From: GCA-2733415 sp049609325
GTDB lineage: Bacteria > Bacteroidota > Bacteroidia > Flavobacteriales > Flavobacteriaceae
Direction: 5' to 3'
Length of the DNA stretch: 64,000 nt
Assembly (NCBI GenBank): GCA_049609325.1
Contig: JBMYYK010000003.1
Location: 1-64,000 of the forward strand
Shown here piece by piece: positions 17,604 through 25,446 of the stretch. A program made the translations under genes and the position numbers. The number at the start of each line of letters is the position of its first letter. Position 1 is the first letter of the stretch. Below the pieces are notes generated by a model. It was not told where the DNA came from. It did not search any database and saw only the letters and a list, made by a program, of their open reading frames with translations.

Positions 17604-18665
17604 ATGAAATTAAGAAATCTTATACTGCTAATTTTAGTAGTTGGAATGAGTGCAAATTCTCTTGCACAAAACAAAAAACGTTACAAAATTAATACCGTTG
17701 CGTTTTACAATTTAGAAAACCTTTTTGATACCATTAATGACCCCAAAAAACAGGACGAAAAAAGTCCGATGATGGAAATGAATGCCAAAGAGCGCGGTCA
17801 AGTGTATCCTAAAAAAATAAAAAATATGGCGCGTGTTATCTCTGAAATTGGAGTTGACCCAAAATATTCAAAAAATGCGCCTGCTGTAATTGGTGTTTGT
17901 GAAATTGAAAATAAAGAGGTTTTACACGATTTAATTAACGACCCTCAATTGAGAGATAAAGACTACGATATTATTCATTTTGACTCGCCAGACATGAGAA
18001 GTATTGATGTAGGGTTATTGTATCAGAAAAAATTATTTAAACCTACAAACTACAGTAAACACGAATTATTGATTTATAGCGACGATTCAAAAAAACGAAT
18101 TTACACTAGAGATCAATTATTAGTTAGTGGTAAATTAGAAGGCGAACTCATGCACTTTATTGTAAACCACTGGCCGTCAAGACGAGGCGGTGAAGCACGA
18201 AGCAGACCTAAACGAGTAGCTGCTGCACAACTGACAAAGAAAATAGTTGATTCATTACAAACTATAGATCCTTATGCAAAAATCGTCATTATGGGTGATT
18301 TAAATGACGATCCTTTTAATGTAAGTGTGAAAAAAGTTTTAAACGCTAAAGCAGAAAAAGAACAGGTAAAGCTAAAAGGCATCTACAATCCAATGATGAA
18401 AATGATTAAAAAAGGAATGGGAACATTAGCTTATAGAGATGCTTTAAACATTTTTGATCAAATGATGTTTACAAAACCGTTTTTAGACAAAGACTATTCA
18501 AGCTTTAAAATATTTAAAACTGGTATTTACAACCCTACTTATATGACAAACAAAAAAGGGCGTTATAAAGGGTACCCTAAACGTAGTTTTGTTGGAGCAA
18601 CATGGACTGGCGGATACAGTGATCACTTTCCTGTATACACTTACTTAATTAAAGAAGTTAACTAA
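17604..18665 (+). CDS. secreted endonuclease/exonuclease/phosphatase family protein
   Basis: 353 residues with a signal peptide (about 1-21, cut after Ser-Leu-Ala). The EEP fold follows, with its catalytic blocks in order: VAFYNLENLFDT (metal-binding Asn), GVCEIENKEVL (catalytic Glu), HWPSRRGGE (phosphate contact), MGDLNDDP (Asp/Asn) and YSDHFPV (Asp-His pair) near the C-terminus. All key residues are present, so it should be an active Mg-dependent phosphodiesterase outside the cytoplasm; DNA, RNA or other phosphodiesters are possible. It is divergent from a TonB-dependent receptor/DUF5689 pair, and DUF5689 itself is often found fused or next to extracellular nucleases. It is followed by a strong terminator. 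Confidence 0.88.
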   Translation: MKLRNLILLILVVGMSANSLAQNKKRYKINTVAFYNLENLFDTINDPKKQDEKSPMMEMNAKERGQVYPKKIKNMARVISEIGVDPKYSKNAPAVIGVCEIENKEVLHDLINDPQLRDKDYDIIHFDSPDMRSIDVGLLYQKKLFKPTNYSKHELLIYSDDSKKRIYTRDQLLVSGKLEGELMHFIVNHWPSRRGGEARSRPKRVAAAQLTKKIVDSLQTIDPYAKIVIMGDLNDDPFNVSVKKVLNAKAEKEQVKLKGIYNPMMKMIKKGMGTLAYRDALNIFDQMMFTKPFLDKDYSSFKIFKTGIYNPTYMTNKKGRYKGYPKRSFVGATWTGGYSDHFPVYTYLIKEVN

Positions 18666-18677
18666 TCCTAACTCTTT

Positions 18678-18721
18678 AAACTAAAAAAGGCTTGCGAATT
18701 ATCGCAGGCCTTTTTTAGTTT
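18678..18721. terminator. bidirectional terminator after nuclease-family gene
   Basis: A 20-bp stem with one T-G pair (AAACTAAAAAAGGCTTGCGA with its mirror at 18702-18721), ATTA loop and A/T tracts on both sides. It separates convergent genes. Confidence 0.85.
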
Positions 18722-18738
18722 AGAAATATCTCTAAAAT

Positions 18739-19167
18739 TTACCCTAACCAAGCACTCCATGGAATCATGGCCAACATAGCAACAAGTGCTAAGCTATAAG
18801 TAATGGCCAATAATTTAAATTTACTAGCCGAAGTACGTTTAACTTTATGCTTTGAATATCCTATGGTTAATAGCATTATAGCAATAACCATTAATAGTGG
18901 ATGCTCTACATTTCTTAATCGTAATACTGAGTTTTTCATTATTTCACCCATTTCCACATCACCAAAATTATTTGCAAACACAAATAATACAATACCTATT
19001 AACAGTTGAATATGTGTTACTATTAAAGCAAATAACGCTAACCTAAAGTCTTTTGCGCCAAACTCTTTTTTGGCAACCATACCTATAATAGAATTTAATG
19101 TTGCTACAATTACAACGAGCAGTACTAAATATGCCCAATATGAATGTAAAAATTTTACTGTTCCCAT
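18739..19167 (-). CDS. small four-helix membrane protein, unknown function
   Basis: 142 residues with four membrane segments at about 8-30, 40-65, 85-105 and 118-140. Two histidines near the membrane (HSYWAYLVLL at about 8 and HIQLLIG at about 52) and a third (EHPLLMV at about 88) could bind haem, as in cytochrome b-like small proteins, but this is only a pattern. The sequence is a conserved type that I recall from Flavobacteriaceae without a firm function. It is the last gene of a run with pgi (17 bases between) and an M23 peptidase, all on the minus strand. Confidence 0.72.
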   Translation of the reverse strand: MGTVKFLHSYWAYLVLLVVIVATLNSIIGMVAKKEFGAKDFRLALFALIVTHIQLLIGIVLFVFANNFGDVEMGEIMKNSVLRLRNVEHPLLMVIAIMLLTIGYSKHKVKRTSASKFKLLAITYSLALVAMLAMIPWSAWLG

Positions 19168-19184
19168 AATTATTTCTTGTTAAG

Positions 19185-20762
19185 TTATTGATTGTTTTTA
19201 TAAAATTGCATTGCTAATGAATCTTGAGTTGACGCCTCGTTTAATGTATTGATATATGTTCGTGATAACTCTTTACCTAATTCAACACCAAACTGGTCAA
19301 AACTATTAATATTCAACAAAACACCCTGAACAAATATTTTGTGCTCATAAAAAGCCAAAAGTGTTCCTAAATTTTCTGGAGTTAATTTATCAATTAAAAA
19401 TGTGGTTGAAGGCGAATTACCTTTAAACGTTTTATACGGGTTCTCAACTTCCTTGTTTTTTGTTCCAAATGCCAAGGCATTGGCCTGAGCAAACATATTT
19501 GCTATTAACACATCTTGATGGTCTGTATTGCCATGTAAAGCCTTGCAAAATCCTATAAAATCTGTTGGGATTAAATGAGATCCTTGGTGAAATAACTGCA
19601 TAAATGCATGCTGAGCATTTGACCCAACCCCGCCAAATAATACACTTCCTGTTTTGTACTGTATTTGAGCTCCGTTTCTATCAACAGACTTTCCGTTGCT
19701 TTCCATAAAACCCTGTTTCAAATACGGCACAAAATCTTCTAAATAGTATGAATACGGAATAACCGCCTCTTGACTAGATGAAAAGAAATTGCTATACCAT
19801 ATGCTTGAAAATGCCATTAAAACCGGTATATTTTCAGATAATTTAGCCGTTTTTAAATGTGAATCTGCCTTTTCTGCCCCTTTTAATAAGTTTGAAAAAT
19901 TATCAAAACCTATACTTAAAGCTACAGAAATACCTACTGCACTCCAAAGTGAAAATCGGCCACCTACCCAATCCCACATTGGGAAAATATTATTTTCAGA
20001 AATACCAAAATCTGCTGCTAACTTTGTGTTTGCAGAAACTGCTATAAAATGTTTCGCTATAGCTGAAGATGGCGCTTGTTTTATAAACCATGTCTTTATA
20101 GCGCTAGCGTTTTGCAATGTTTCTGAAGTAGTAAACGATTTTGAAACCACAACAAATAAGGTGGTTTCAGGGTTTACGAGTTGTAGCGTTTCTTCCAACT
20201 CATCACCGTCAATATTTGAAACAAAATGAGTGTTTAAATGATTCTTATAATGTTTTAACGCATTGCATACAACTTTAGGGCCTAAACTAGAACCGCCAAT
20301 ACCAATATTAACCACATCGGTAAATGCTTTTCCTGAATAGCCTTTTTGTTGGCCAGAAATGATAGCTTCTGTGAACTTTTTAATTTTATTATTTACGGCA
20401 GCAATTTCAGGAATAATATTTTTTCCTTTTAAAAGCACTTCTCTTTCATTGCTACGTAATGCCGTATGTAATACCGCCCTACCTTCAGTAAAATTTAAAT
20501 TGTTGTCTTTAAAATATAAGGCTATGCTTTCACTTAAGCTTAACTCTTCGGCAAGCTCAGCAAACAAATCAATAGTTTCTGAGGTCCATCTGTTTTTAGA
20601 AAAATCCACAAAAAACTCGTCAAATACTGTACTCATCTGACTTTCACGATCTGGATTAGCTGTAAACATATCATACATGTGCATATTTTTAATATGCTCA
20701 TAATGCTCAAACAACTGTTTCCAAGACCTTGTTTGGGTGGGATTTTTTTTAGGAAAACTCAT
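19185..20762 (-). CDS. pgi: glucose-6-phosphate isomerase
   Basis: 525 residues, normal for bacterial Pgi, which interconverts glucose-6-phosphate and fructose-6-phosphate in the cytoplasm. Visible family segments include VVNIGIGGSSLGPKVVCNAL (sugar-phosphate binding), VVSKSFTTSETLQNA (phosphate loop) and MWDWVGGRFSLWSAVG (signature 1), followed by the C-terminal lysine/histidine region (HQGSHLIPTDFIGF and GVLLNINSFDQFGVELGK). Its ATG overlaps the stop of the upstream M23 peptidase gene in a TAATG arrangement, which implies translational coupling. Confidence 0.96.
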   Translation of the reverse strand: MSFPKKNPTQTRSWKQLFEHYEHIKNMHMYDMFTANPDRESQMSTVFDEFFVDFSKNRWTSETIDLFAELAEELSLSESIALYFKDNNLNFTEGRAVLHTALRSNEREVLLKGKNIIPEIAAVNNKIKKFTEAIISGQQKGYSGKAFTDVVNIGIGGSSLGPKVVCNALKHYKNHLNTHFVSNIDGDELEETLQLVNPETTLFVVVSKSFTTSETLQNASAIKTWFIKQAPSSAIAKHFIAVSANTKLAADFGISENNIFPMWDWVGGRFSLWSAVGISVALSIGFDNFSNLLKGAEKADSHLKTAKLSENIPVLMAFSSIWYSNFFSSSQEAVIPYSYYLEDFVPYLKQGFMESNGKSVDRNGAQIQYKTGSVLFGGVGSNAQHAFMQLFHQGSHLIPTDFIGFCKALHGNTDHQDVLIANMFAQANALAFGTKNKEVENPYKTFKGNSPSTTFLIDKLTPENLGTLLAFYEHKIFVQGVLLNINSFDQFGVELGKELSRTYINTLNEASTQDSLAMQFYKNNQ

Positions 20763-22021
20763 TAATTAGATATCGGGGATGCTGTTGGATAGGCAATAGC
20801 ATCTAACTGTTCTTTTATGGGTTGAATATAGGCAAAATATTCTTCTTTTAGCTCTTCTGAAATAGGTTTTGCTGAAGGTAATTTTTCTCTCAATGGATCT
20901 ACTTGTCGCCCATTTTTCCAAAAACGGTAACACACATGTGGCCCGCCTGTGTTTCCTGTCATACCAATATAACCAATAACGTCACCTTGTTTTACCACTT
21001 GTCCTTTCTTTACAGCTTGATTTCTCATATGCAAATATTGAGTACTGTAAGTACTATTATGTCTAATTTTTACATACTTACCATTACCTCCTCGTCTGGT
21101 AGATTCAATTACTGTTCCGCTTGCTGTTGCTAAAATTGGCGTACCAATAGGAGCTGCAAAATCTGTACCTCTATGCGGACGTACTTTATTACCGTAATAC
21201 TTGATACGACGTTTCAAGTTATATCTGGACGAAATTCTACTGAATTTAACCGGAGCTTTTAAAAACTGACTTCGCAACGTTTTTCCTGTTTCATCATAAT
21301 AATCTGTAATGCCTTCTACTACATCAGATTTATAATCAAATGCGTAAAACGGTGTGTTATTATGTACAAATAGCGCTGATTTAATATCTTCCACCCCTAC
21401 ATAAATTGAATCTTCTATATAGCGCTCTGTATAAATTATTTTATACTTATCTCCTTTTTGTAATCTGAAAAAATCTATTGACCATGCATAGATATCTGCT
21501 AATTCATGAGAGATATAAACATTCAATCCTGCTGAATCTAAGGCTTCAGACAACGAACTTGTAATAACTCCTGAAGCTGTTTTTTCTACAAGCTTTGAAG
21601 GTTTTTTTGCGGTATAAGCTTTTATAATTGAATCTTTTGAAAAATCAAACACCACATAATCAATCTTACTAGGTTGGTAAATGAAATACTGTGCTTTTTC
21701 AATAGAATCTTTGGTTCTTAATATAGTATAACGTTTGCCTATATTCAGTTTTTTGACATTAAACGTATCTTTTGTGGCTTGAACAATCTCCTCTATTTTC
21801 CCAAAACCAATATGGTTTTCAAACAAGAGTTTCCCAAAACTATCACCAGATTTTATGGTATCAGACAATACGCTAAAATCATCCAGGTTAAAACCAAATT
21901 CTATCTTTGGCACAACCTCCTCTACTTTTTCATCTTCAATAACTGGTTCCTTAACTTCTTCTTTACAAGAAATTATTGCCAAAGACATTAATGCTATCCA
22001 AACTATTTTTGGGTACTTCAT
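20762..22021 (-). CDS. M23 family metallopeptidase lipoprotein
   Basis: 419 residues from ATG at 22021, where the lipobox IISC places the lipidated Cys at about residue 19; a start 15 bases earlier is less likely. Residues about 50-130 look like a cell-wall-binding or LysM-like region. The M23 domain lies at about 275-385, with the zinc motif HRGTD (about 283-287), YLHM, and PHVCYRF. In the last motif the usual second His of HxH is Cys, which can still bind zinc. It probably cuts peptide cross-links in peptidoglycan. It is upstream of and coupled to pgi; a hairpin at 22057-22095 separates it from the DUF3108 gene. Confidence 0.86.
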   Translation of the reverse strand: MKYPKIVWIALMSLAIISCKEEVKEPVIEDEKVEEVVPKIEFGFNLDDFSVLSDTIKSGDSFGKLLFENHIGFGKIEEIVQATKDTFNVKKLNIGKRYTILRTKDSIEKAQYFIYQPSKIDYVVFDFSKDSIIKAYTAKKPSKLVEKTASGVITSSLSEALDSAGLNVYISHELADIYAWSIDFFRLQKGDKYKIIYTERYIEDSIYVGVEDIKSALFVHNNTPFYAFDYKSDVVEGITDYYDETGKTLRSQFLKAPVKFSRISSRYNLKRRIKYYGNKVRPHRGTDFAAPIGTPILATASGTVIESTRRGGNGKYVKIRHNSTYSTQYLHMRNQAVKKGQVVKQGDVIGYIGMTGNTGGPHVCYRFWKNGRQVDPLREKLPSAKPISEELKEEYFAYIQPIKEQLDAIAYPTASPISN

Positions 22022-22056
22022 GTATTCATCTATCAATTAAGCATCAAATATCACAA

Positions 22057-22095
22057 AAAAAAATGTGTCAACATTTTATGTTAACACATTTTTTT
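22057..22095 (-). terminator. terminator of DUF3108 gene
   Basis: A 17-bp stem with one mismatch and a 3-base loop, flanked by A and T tracts. On the minus strand it follows the DUF3108 gene and ends in a T run. Confidence 0.75.
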
Positions 22096-22111
22096 AATTT
22101 TTGTAACAATA

Positions 22112-22885
22112 TCAATCTATAATGATCTTAAACGGGTGTTTTAACCCTTTATAAGCTTCTATATCTGCTTTTATTGCTCCTACTGCCAGATCAGCTTGTA
22201 ATCTGATTGGTAGTTTGTTCTTATCATCAGAAATCCAAACCGTTAAACTTTCTTGCTCTTTAAACACACGCCCCGATTGTACGTATGGCCTGAACTTTAA
22301 ACAGGGCACTTTACCAAACTTTGTTTTAATAGTTTCCCGACCTAAAAACTTCAGTTTAAAATTAAAGTTTTCTTCATCAAAAAACATATTCATTTTAACT
22401 TCTTGCCCTTTTTTTAGATCTTTTGTATCAACGTTATTTCTTAAATAGTAAAACGCTGAGAGCATATCTTGTGTTCCTGGCTTTATAGTATGAGTGCTTT
22501 TTTTATCATGTTTCTTGTCATGCACATAGGCTTTATTGTTCTCATGGTTAAATTCTATTTGTACATTTTTGGTATGTCCGCCTTCATCAATATTTCTAAC
22601 AAAACGATTTGGTAAACCTGTTGTTTTATCAATATAAGTTTGATAGTAATCTTCTACCTTAAAAAACAAACTCAATAAACCAGTAGATTTCCCTGTGCCT
22701 TTAACATGATATACCTCTTTACCGTGCAACGTTGTACTGTGAACACCTAACGACGCATAACTGGCTGTAAACACACCATAATGTATGCGAAATTTAAACC
22801 ATTCGCCGCTTTTAAATGCTGATTCTTGAGCACTGATGTTTAAACTCAATATCAGTAACAATGTGAAGAAAATGTGTTTTTTCAT
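22112..22885 (-). CDS. DUF3108 domain protein, secreted
   Basis: 257 residues with a signal peptide (about 1-19, cut after Ile-Ser-Ala). The mature protein is beta-rich, starting SAFKSGEWFKFRIHYGVF, which is the typical opening of DUF3108, and includes the conserved VWISDDKNKLPIRLQ segment near the C-terminus. The family is thought to form an elongated beta structure in the periplasm or outer membrane; no enzymatic residues are apparent. It has its own promoter (TACTTTTG at 22929-22936, minus strand) next to the end of the small-RNA candidate, and a terminator at 22057-22095. Confidence 0.84.
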   Translation of the reverse strand: MKKHIFFTLLLILSLNISAQESAFKSGEWFKFRIHYGVFTASYASLGVHSTTLHGKEVYHVKGTGKSTGLLSLFFKVEDYYQTYIDKTTGLPNRFVRNIDEGGHTKNVQIEFNHENNKAYVHDKKHDKKSTHTIKPGTQDMLSAFYYLRNNVDTKDLKKGQEVKMNMFFDEENFNFKLKFLGRETIKTKFGKVPCLKFRPYVQSGRVFKEQESLTVWISDDKNKLPIRLQADLAVGAIKADIEAYKGLKHPFKIIID

Positions 22886-22928
22886 AATATAAGGTTTTGT
22901 ATACTTAATGAGTTTGCAATTACTATTC

Positions 22929-22960
22929 CAAAAGTATTAAAAAGAAAAAAACGCTACCAA
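22929..22960 (-). promoter_or_regulatory. promoter of DUF3108 gene
   Basis: Exact -7 box TACTTTTG (22929-22936, minus strand) with a TTG (22958-22960) 21 bases upstream. The -33 lies inside the terminator hairpin of the upstream small RNA, so the two elements overlap physically. Confidence 0.55.
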
Positions 22961-22975
22961 TAAAGGTAACGTTTT
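22941..22975 (-). terminator. terminator of small-RNA candidate
   Basis: Minus-strand stem AAAACG-TTACC pairing with GGTA-G-CGTTTT (one mismatch), 6-base loop, then a run of seven T, a C and more T. It is immediately upstream of the DUF3108 promoter. Confidence 0.7.
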
Positions 22976-23043
22976 ATTCTATTAACCAACCAAAACTATA
23001 AATTATGAAATTTAAAGTTCCAAACAGGAACCACCCCGTTTGA
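22941..23043 (-). ncRNA. candidate small RNA between kynA and DUF3108 gene
   Basis: On the minus strand an exact -7 box TACTTTTG (23049-23056) is followed by about 100 bases without a sensible ORF, ending in an intrinsic terminator. Starting near 23043, the transcript would form a 5' hairpin (GTTCC-TGTTT-GGAAC, 23017-23031 region), a second hairpin (TAAATT-TCAT-AATTTA), an unpaired TTTTGGTTGGTTAAT stretch and the terminator stem. Promoter, compact folds and terminator in one 115-bp gap make a real small RNA likely. Known flavobacterial RNA families of this size such as 6S-Flavo or Flavo-1 are candidates, but I cannot match either from sequence alone. Confidence 0.55.
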
Positions 23044-23048
23044 GCGCG

Positions 23049-23056
23049 CAAAAGTA
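23049..23056 (-). promoter_or_regulatory. -7 promoter element of small-RNA candidate
   Basis: TACTTTTG on the minus strand is an exact match and identical to the DUF3108 -7 box 120 bases away. No TTG is found at the -33 distance; a CGATTTT / AAAATCG hairpin (23069-23090) lies just upstream. Confidence 0.5.
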
Positions 23057-23167
23057 CTTTCTTTTTTACGATTTTCTCATAAAAAAATCGATATTTAACA
23101 TAATTTTAATAATCCTTTTGCATTTGGTCGGTTTTTCTGTCAATTCATCAACATTTGACGTCTGAGA

Positions 23168-24097
23168 TTATATTTTAGCACACCCGTCTAAATTCTTAAC
23201 CCCCCAATGCTTCAACTCATCTTCACTCCATAGTTCTGGAAAGAATATTCTACGCTGGTATTTTGGGTGCATGTATTTTTGCCAATCACTACCACCAGTT
23301 GCTGCGGCATCTCCTAAATATTTTTTTGCCGCATTTAAATGATTAATCACCCATGTAATATTTATAGTATGATCATAATGCCTCATGGCGTTAATCAAGT
23401 TTTTATCTTCTTGATAGTCTTTTGGTAAGGATTTAAATTTAGTCCATAGATTTACAAGATTATATTCTTTCATAAAATCTATCAACTCCTTTTTATATTT
23501 TTCTTCAAAATTAGTTAACAGTTTACTTTTTTCTCCTGTTTCATAATTTTTACCAGCCACTTGCCAATACATATGTTCAAAGGCATGCTCGTATGGGGTA
23601 TTTCTATCAATTGTTTTTCTGAATCTATAATCTATTAAATTGATTAACTCAGTAGATGCAATTTCAATTTTACGGTATTGTACAGATTGGAAACCACTTG
23701 CTGGTGTAAGCGTGTCTCTAAACTTCATGTACTGGTCATACTCCATACCATCTCCCATAACTGTAAATGAGCTTGACAACATATCAAAATACCTACTGAT
23801 ACGTGACAAATGCATTACGAACTTCTCGGGTTTGATGTCTTCTGTATGCGACACCTGAGCCATTTCCCATAAAATCATTTTAAAAATGAGTTCATTGACT
23901 TGATGGTACATTAAAAACACCATCTCATCTGGCAAATTTGTACGTTGAGTTTGTAAACCTAATAAAGCATCTAGCTGGATAAAATCCCAGTACTTCATTG
24001 GCTCTGCATGTAGCAAACCAGACAGGTGCACATTGGCGTCCTGTCCCATTGCTGCATATTTTTTATCTATTGCGTCTAATAATTCTTCTCTATTCAT
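23168..24097 (-). CDS. kynA: tryptophan 2,3-dioxygenase family protein
   Basis: 309 residues of the haem-dependent tryptophan 2,3-dioxygenase family, which opens the indole ring to N-formylkynurenine. Family segments include VHLSGLLHAEPMKYWDFIQLDALLGLQ (in pieces, about 23-50), FLMYHQVNELIFKMILWE (about 62-79), MEYDQYMKFRDTLTPASGFQS and the C-terminal GGSDWQKYMHPKYQRRIFFPELW. The haem-ligand His is expected in the MRHYDHTINITW region. The gene ends a minus-strand set with hppD and hmgA, so it works beside tyrosine/phenylalanine breakdown. Other kynurenine-pathway genes are not in the window. Confidence 0.88.
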   Translation of the reverse strand: MNREELLDAIDKKYAAMGQDANVHLSGLLHAEPMKYWDFIQLDALLGLQTQRTNLPDEMVFLMYHQVNELIFKMILWEMAQVSHTEDIKPEKFVMHLSRISRYFDMLSSSFTVMGDGMEYDQYMKFRDTLTPASGFQSVQYRKIEIASTELINLIDYRFRKTIDRNTPYEHAFEHMYWQVAGKNYETGEKSKLLTNFEEKYKKELIDFMKEYNLVNLWTKFKSLPKDYQEDKNLINAMRHYDHTINITWVINHLNAAKKYLGDAAATGGSDWQKYMHPKYQRRIFFPELWSEDELKHWGVKNLDGCAKI

Positions 24098-24191
24098 TTG
24101 TTGTATAATATCATATTCTTTTGTGTACGTCTTCTTCTCTACTAGTTATGGCATGTGCAATAATTATGAAAATGGACATTTGATATTTTTA

Positions 24192-24202
24192 TAACCAACC
24201 AA
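24192..24202 (-). repeat. TTGGTTGGTTA motif in hppD-kynA gap
   Basis: The 11-base TTGGTTGGTTA occurs here and, in the same orientation, at 22983-22993 inside the small-RNA candidate. It may be chance, but both copies lie in non-coding DNA flanking kynA. Confidence 0.35.
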
Positions 24203-24241
24203 GAACAATTGTTGAACAATAGTGTGCATCATGTATTATGA

Positions 24242-25405
24242 TTATAGTGTTCCTCTATTAGCTTGTTCACGCTCAATGGCTTCAAAAAGCGCTTTAAAGT
24301 TCCCTACTCCAAAAGACTGTGCTCCTTTACGTTGTATGATTTCAAAAAACATTGTTGGTCTGTCTACAACTGGTTTTGTAAACAACTGTAATAAATACCC
24401 TTCTTCATCTCTATCAATTAAGATACCGTGCTTTTTAAGTACCTCTACATCTTCATCAATTTTACCTACACGCTCTAATAAATCGTCATAATACGTATCA
24501 GGTACATAAAGAAATTCTACTCCACGATCACGCATTGCTGATACTGTTTTTACAATATCATCTGTGGCTACGGCTATATGCTGTACGCCTGGGCCTTTAT
24601 AAAAATCTAAGTATTCTTCTATTTGCGATTTCTTTTTTCCTTCTGCTGGTTCATTAATAGGAAATTTGATACGTCCGTTACCATTACTCATTACCTTACT
24701 CATTAAGGCGGTATAATCTGTAGAAATATCATCATCTGTAAATGAGATGATTTGTGCAAAACCAAGCACTTTAGCATAGAACTCACACCATTCTTTCATT
24801 TCTCCCCAACCTACGTTTCCTACCATATGGTCAACATATTTTAAACCAACAGGTTCTGGATTATAATGTGATTCCCATTTTTGATAACCTGGTAAGAATG
24901 TTCCGTTGTAATTTTTACGTTCAACAAAAATATGAACAGTTTCTCCGTAAGTATGAATTCCTGCTCTTACTACTTCACCAAACTCGTCTTTCTCAACAGT
25001 TGGCTCCATATAAGACTTTGCACCTCTTTTGGTAGTTTCTTCCCATGCTGATCTGGCATCTTCTACCCATAACGCCATCACTTTTACACCATCACCGTGT
25101 TTGTTAATATGCTCATTAATTACCCCGCCTTCATCTAACGGAGTTGTTAAAACTAATTTGATTTTATCTTGCTTTAACACATAAGATACACGATCTGTCA
25201 TACCGGTTTCTAGTCCTGCGTATGCATGTGATTGAAATCCGAAAGCGGTTTTGTAAAAGTGTGCAGATTGCTTAGCGTTACCTACGTAAAGCTCTACGTA
25301 ATCTGTTCCTAAAAGTGGTAAAAAATCTTCGGCTTCATCAAATAGTTTTTCTAAGCCGTATGTCGTATTTTGTAAATTTTGTAAATTTTTTATTTCTGCT
25401 GCCAT
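24242..25405 (-). CDS. hppD: 4-hydroxyphenylpyruvate dioxygenase
   Basis: 387 residues, full length for HppD, the Fe(II) enzyme turning 4-hydroxyphenylpyruvate into homogentisate in tyrosine breakdown. Two vicinal-oxygen-chelate halves are seen (about 30-165 and 190-370). The iron ligands are in their usual places: His in YVDHMVGN, His in GVQHIAVATDDI and Glu in MFFEIIQRKG; the substrate-gating C-terminal helix GNFKALFEAIEREQ is intact. It follows hmgA by 41 bases, so product (homogentisate) and next enzyme are cotranscribed. kynA follows after a 144-base gap. Confidence 0.96.
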   Translation of the reverse strand: MAAEIKNLQNLQNTTYGLEKLFDEAEDFLPLLGTDYVELYVGNAKQSAHFYKTAFGFQSHAYAGLETGMTDRVSYVLKQDKIKLVLTTPLDEGGVINEHINKHGDGVKVMALWVEDARSAWEETTKRGAKSYMEPTVEKDEFGEVVRAGIHTYGETVHIFVERKNYNGTFLPGYQKWESHYNPEPVGLKYVDHMVGNVGWGEMKEWCEFYAKVLGFAQIISFTDDDISTDYTALMSKVMSNGNGRIKFPINEPAEGKKKSQIEEYLDFYKGPGVQHIAVATDDIVKTVSAMRDRGVEFLYVPDTYYDDLLERVGKIDEDVEVLKKHGILIDRDEEGYLLQLFTKPVVDRPTMFFEIIQRKGAQSFGVGNFKALFEAIEREQANRGTL

Positions 25406-25446
25406 AATATTATTGTTTTAAGTTAGAATTAGACTAGTGTATCTGA

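Noticed and set aside
23005..23043. 12-codon plus-strand ORF (MKFKVPNRNHPV) opposite the small-RNA candidate
   Set aside because: Very short, no promoter on that strand, and explained by the opposite-strand RNA candidate; kept only as a remote alternative.
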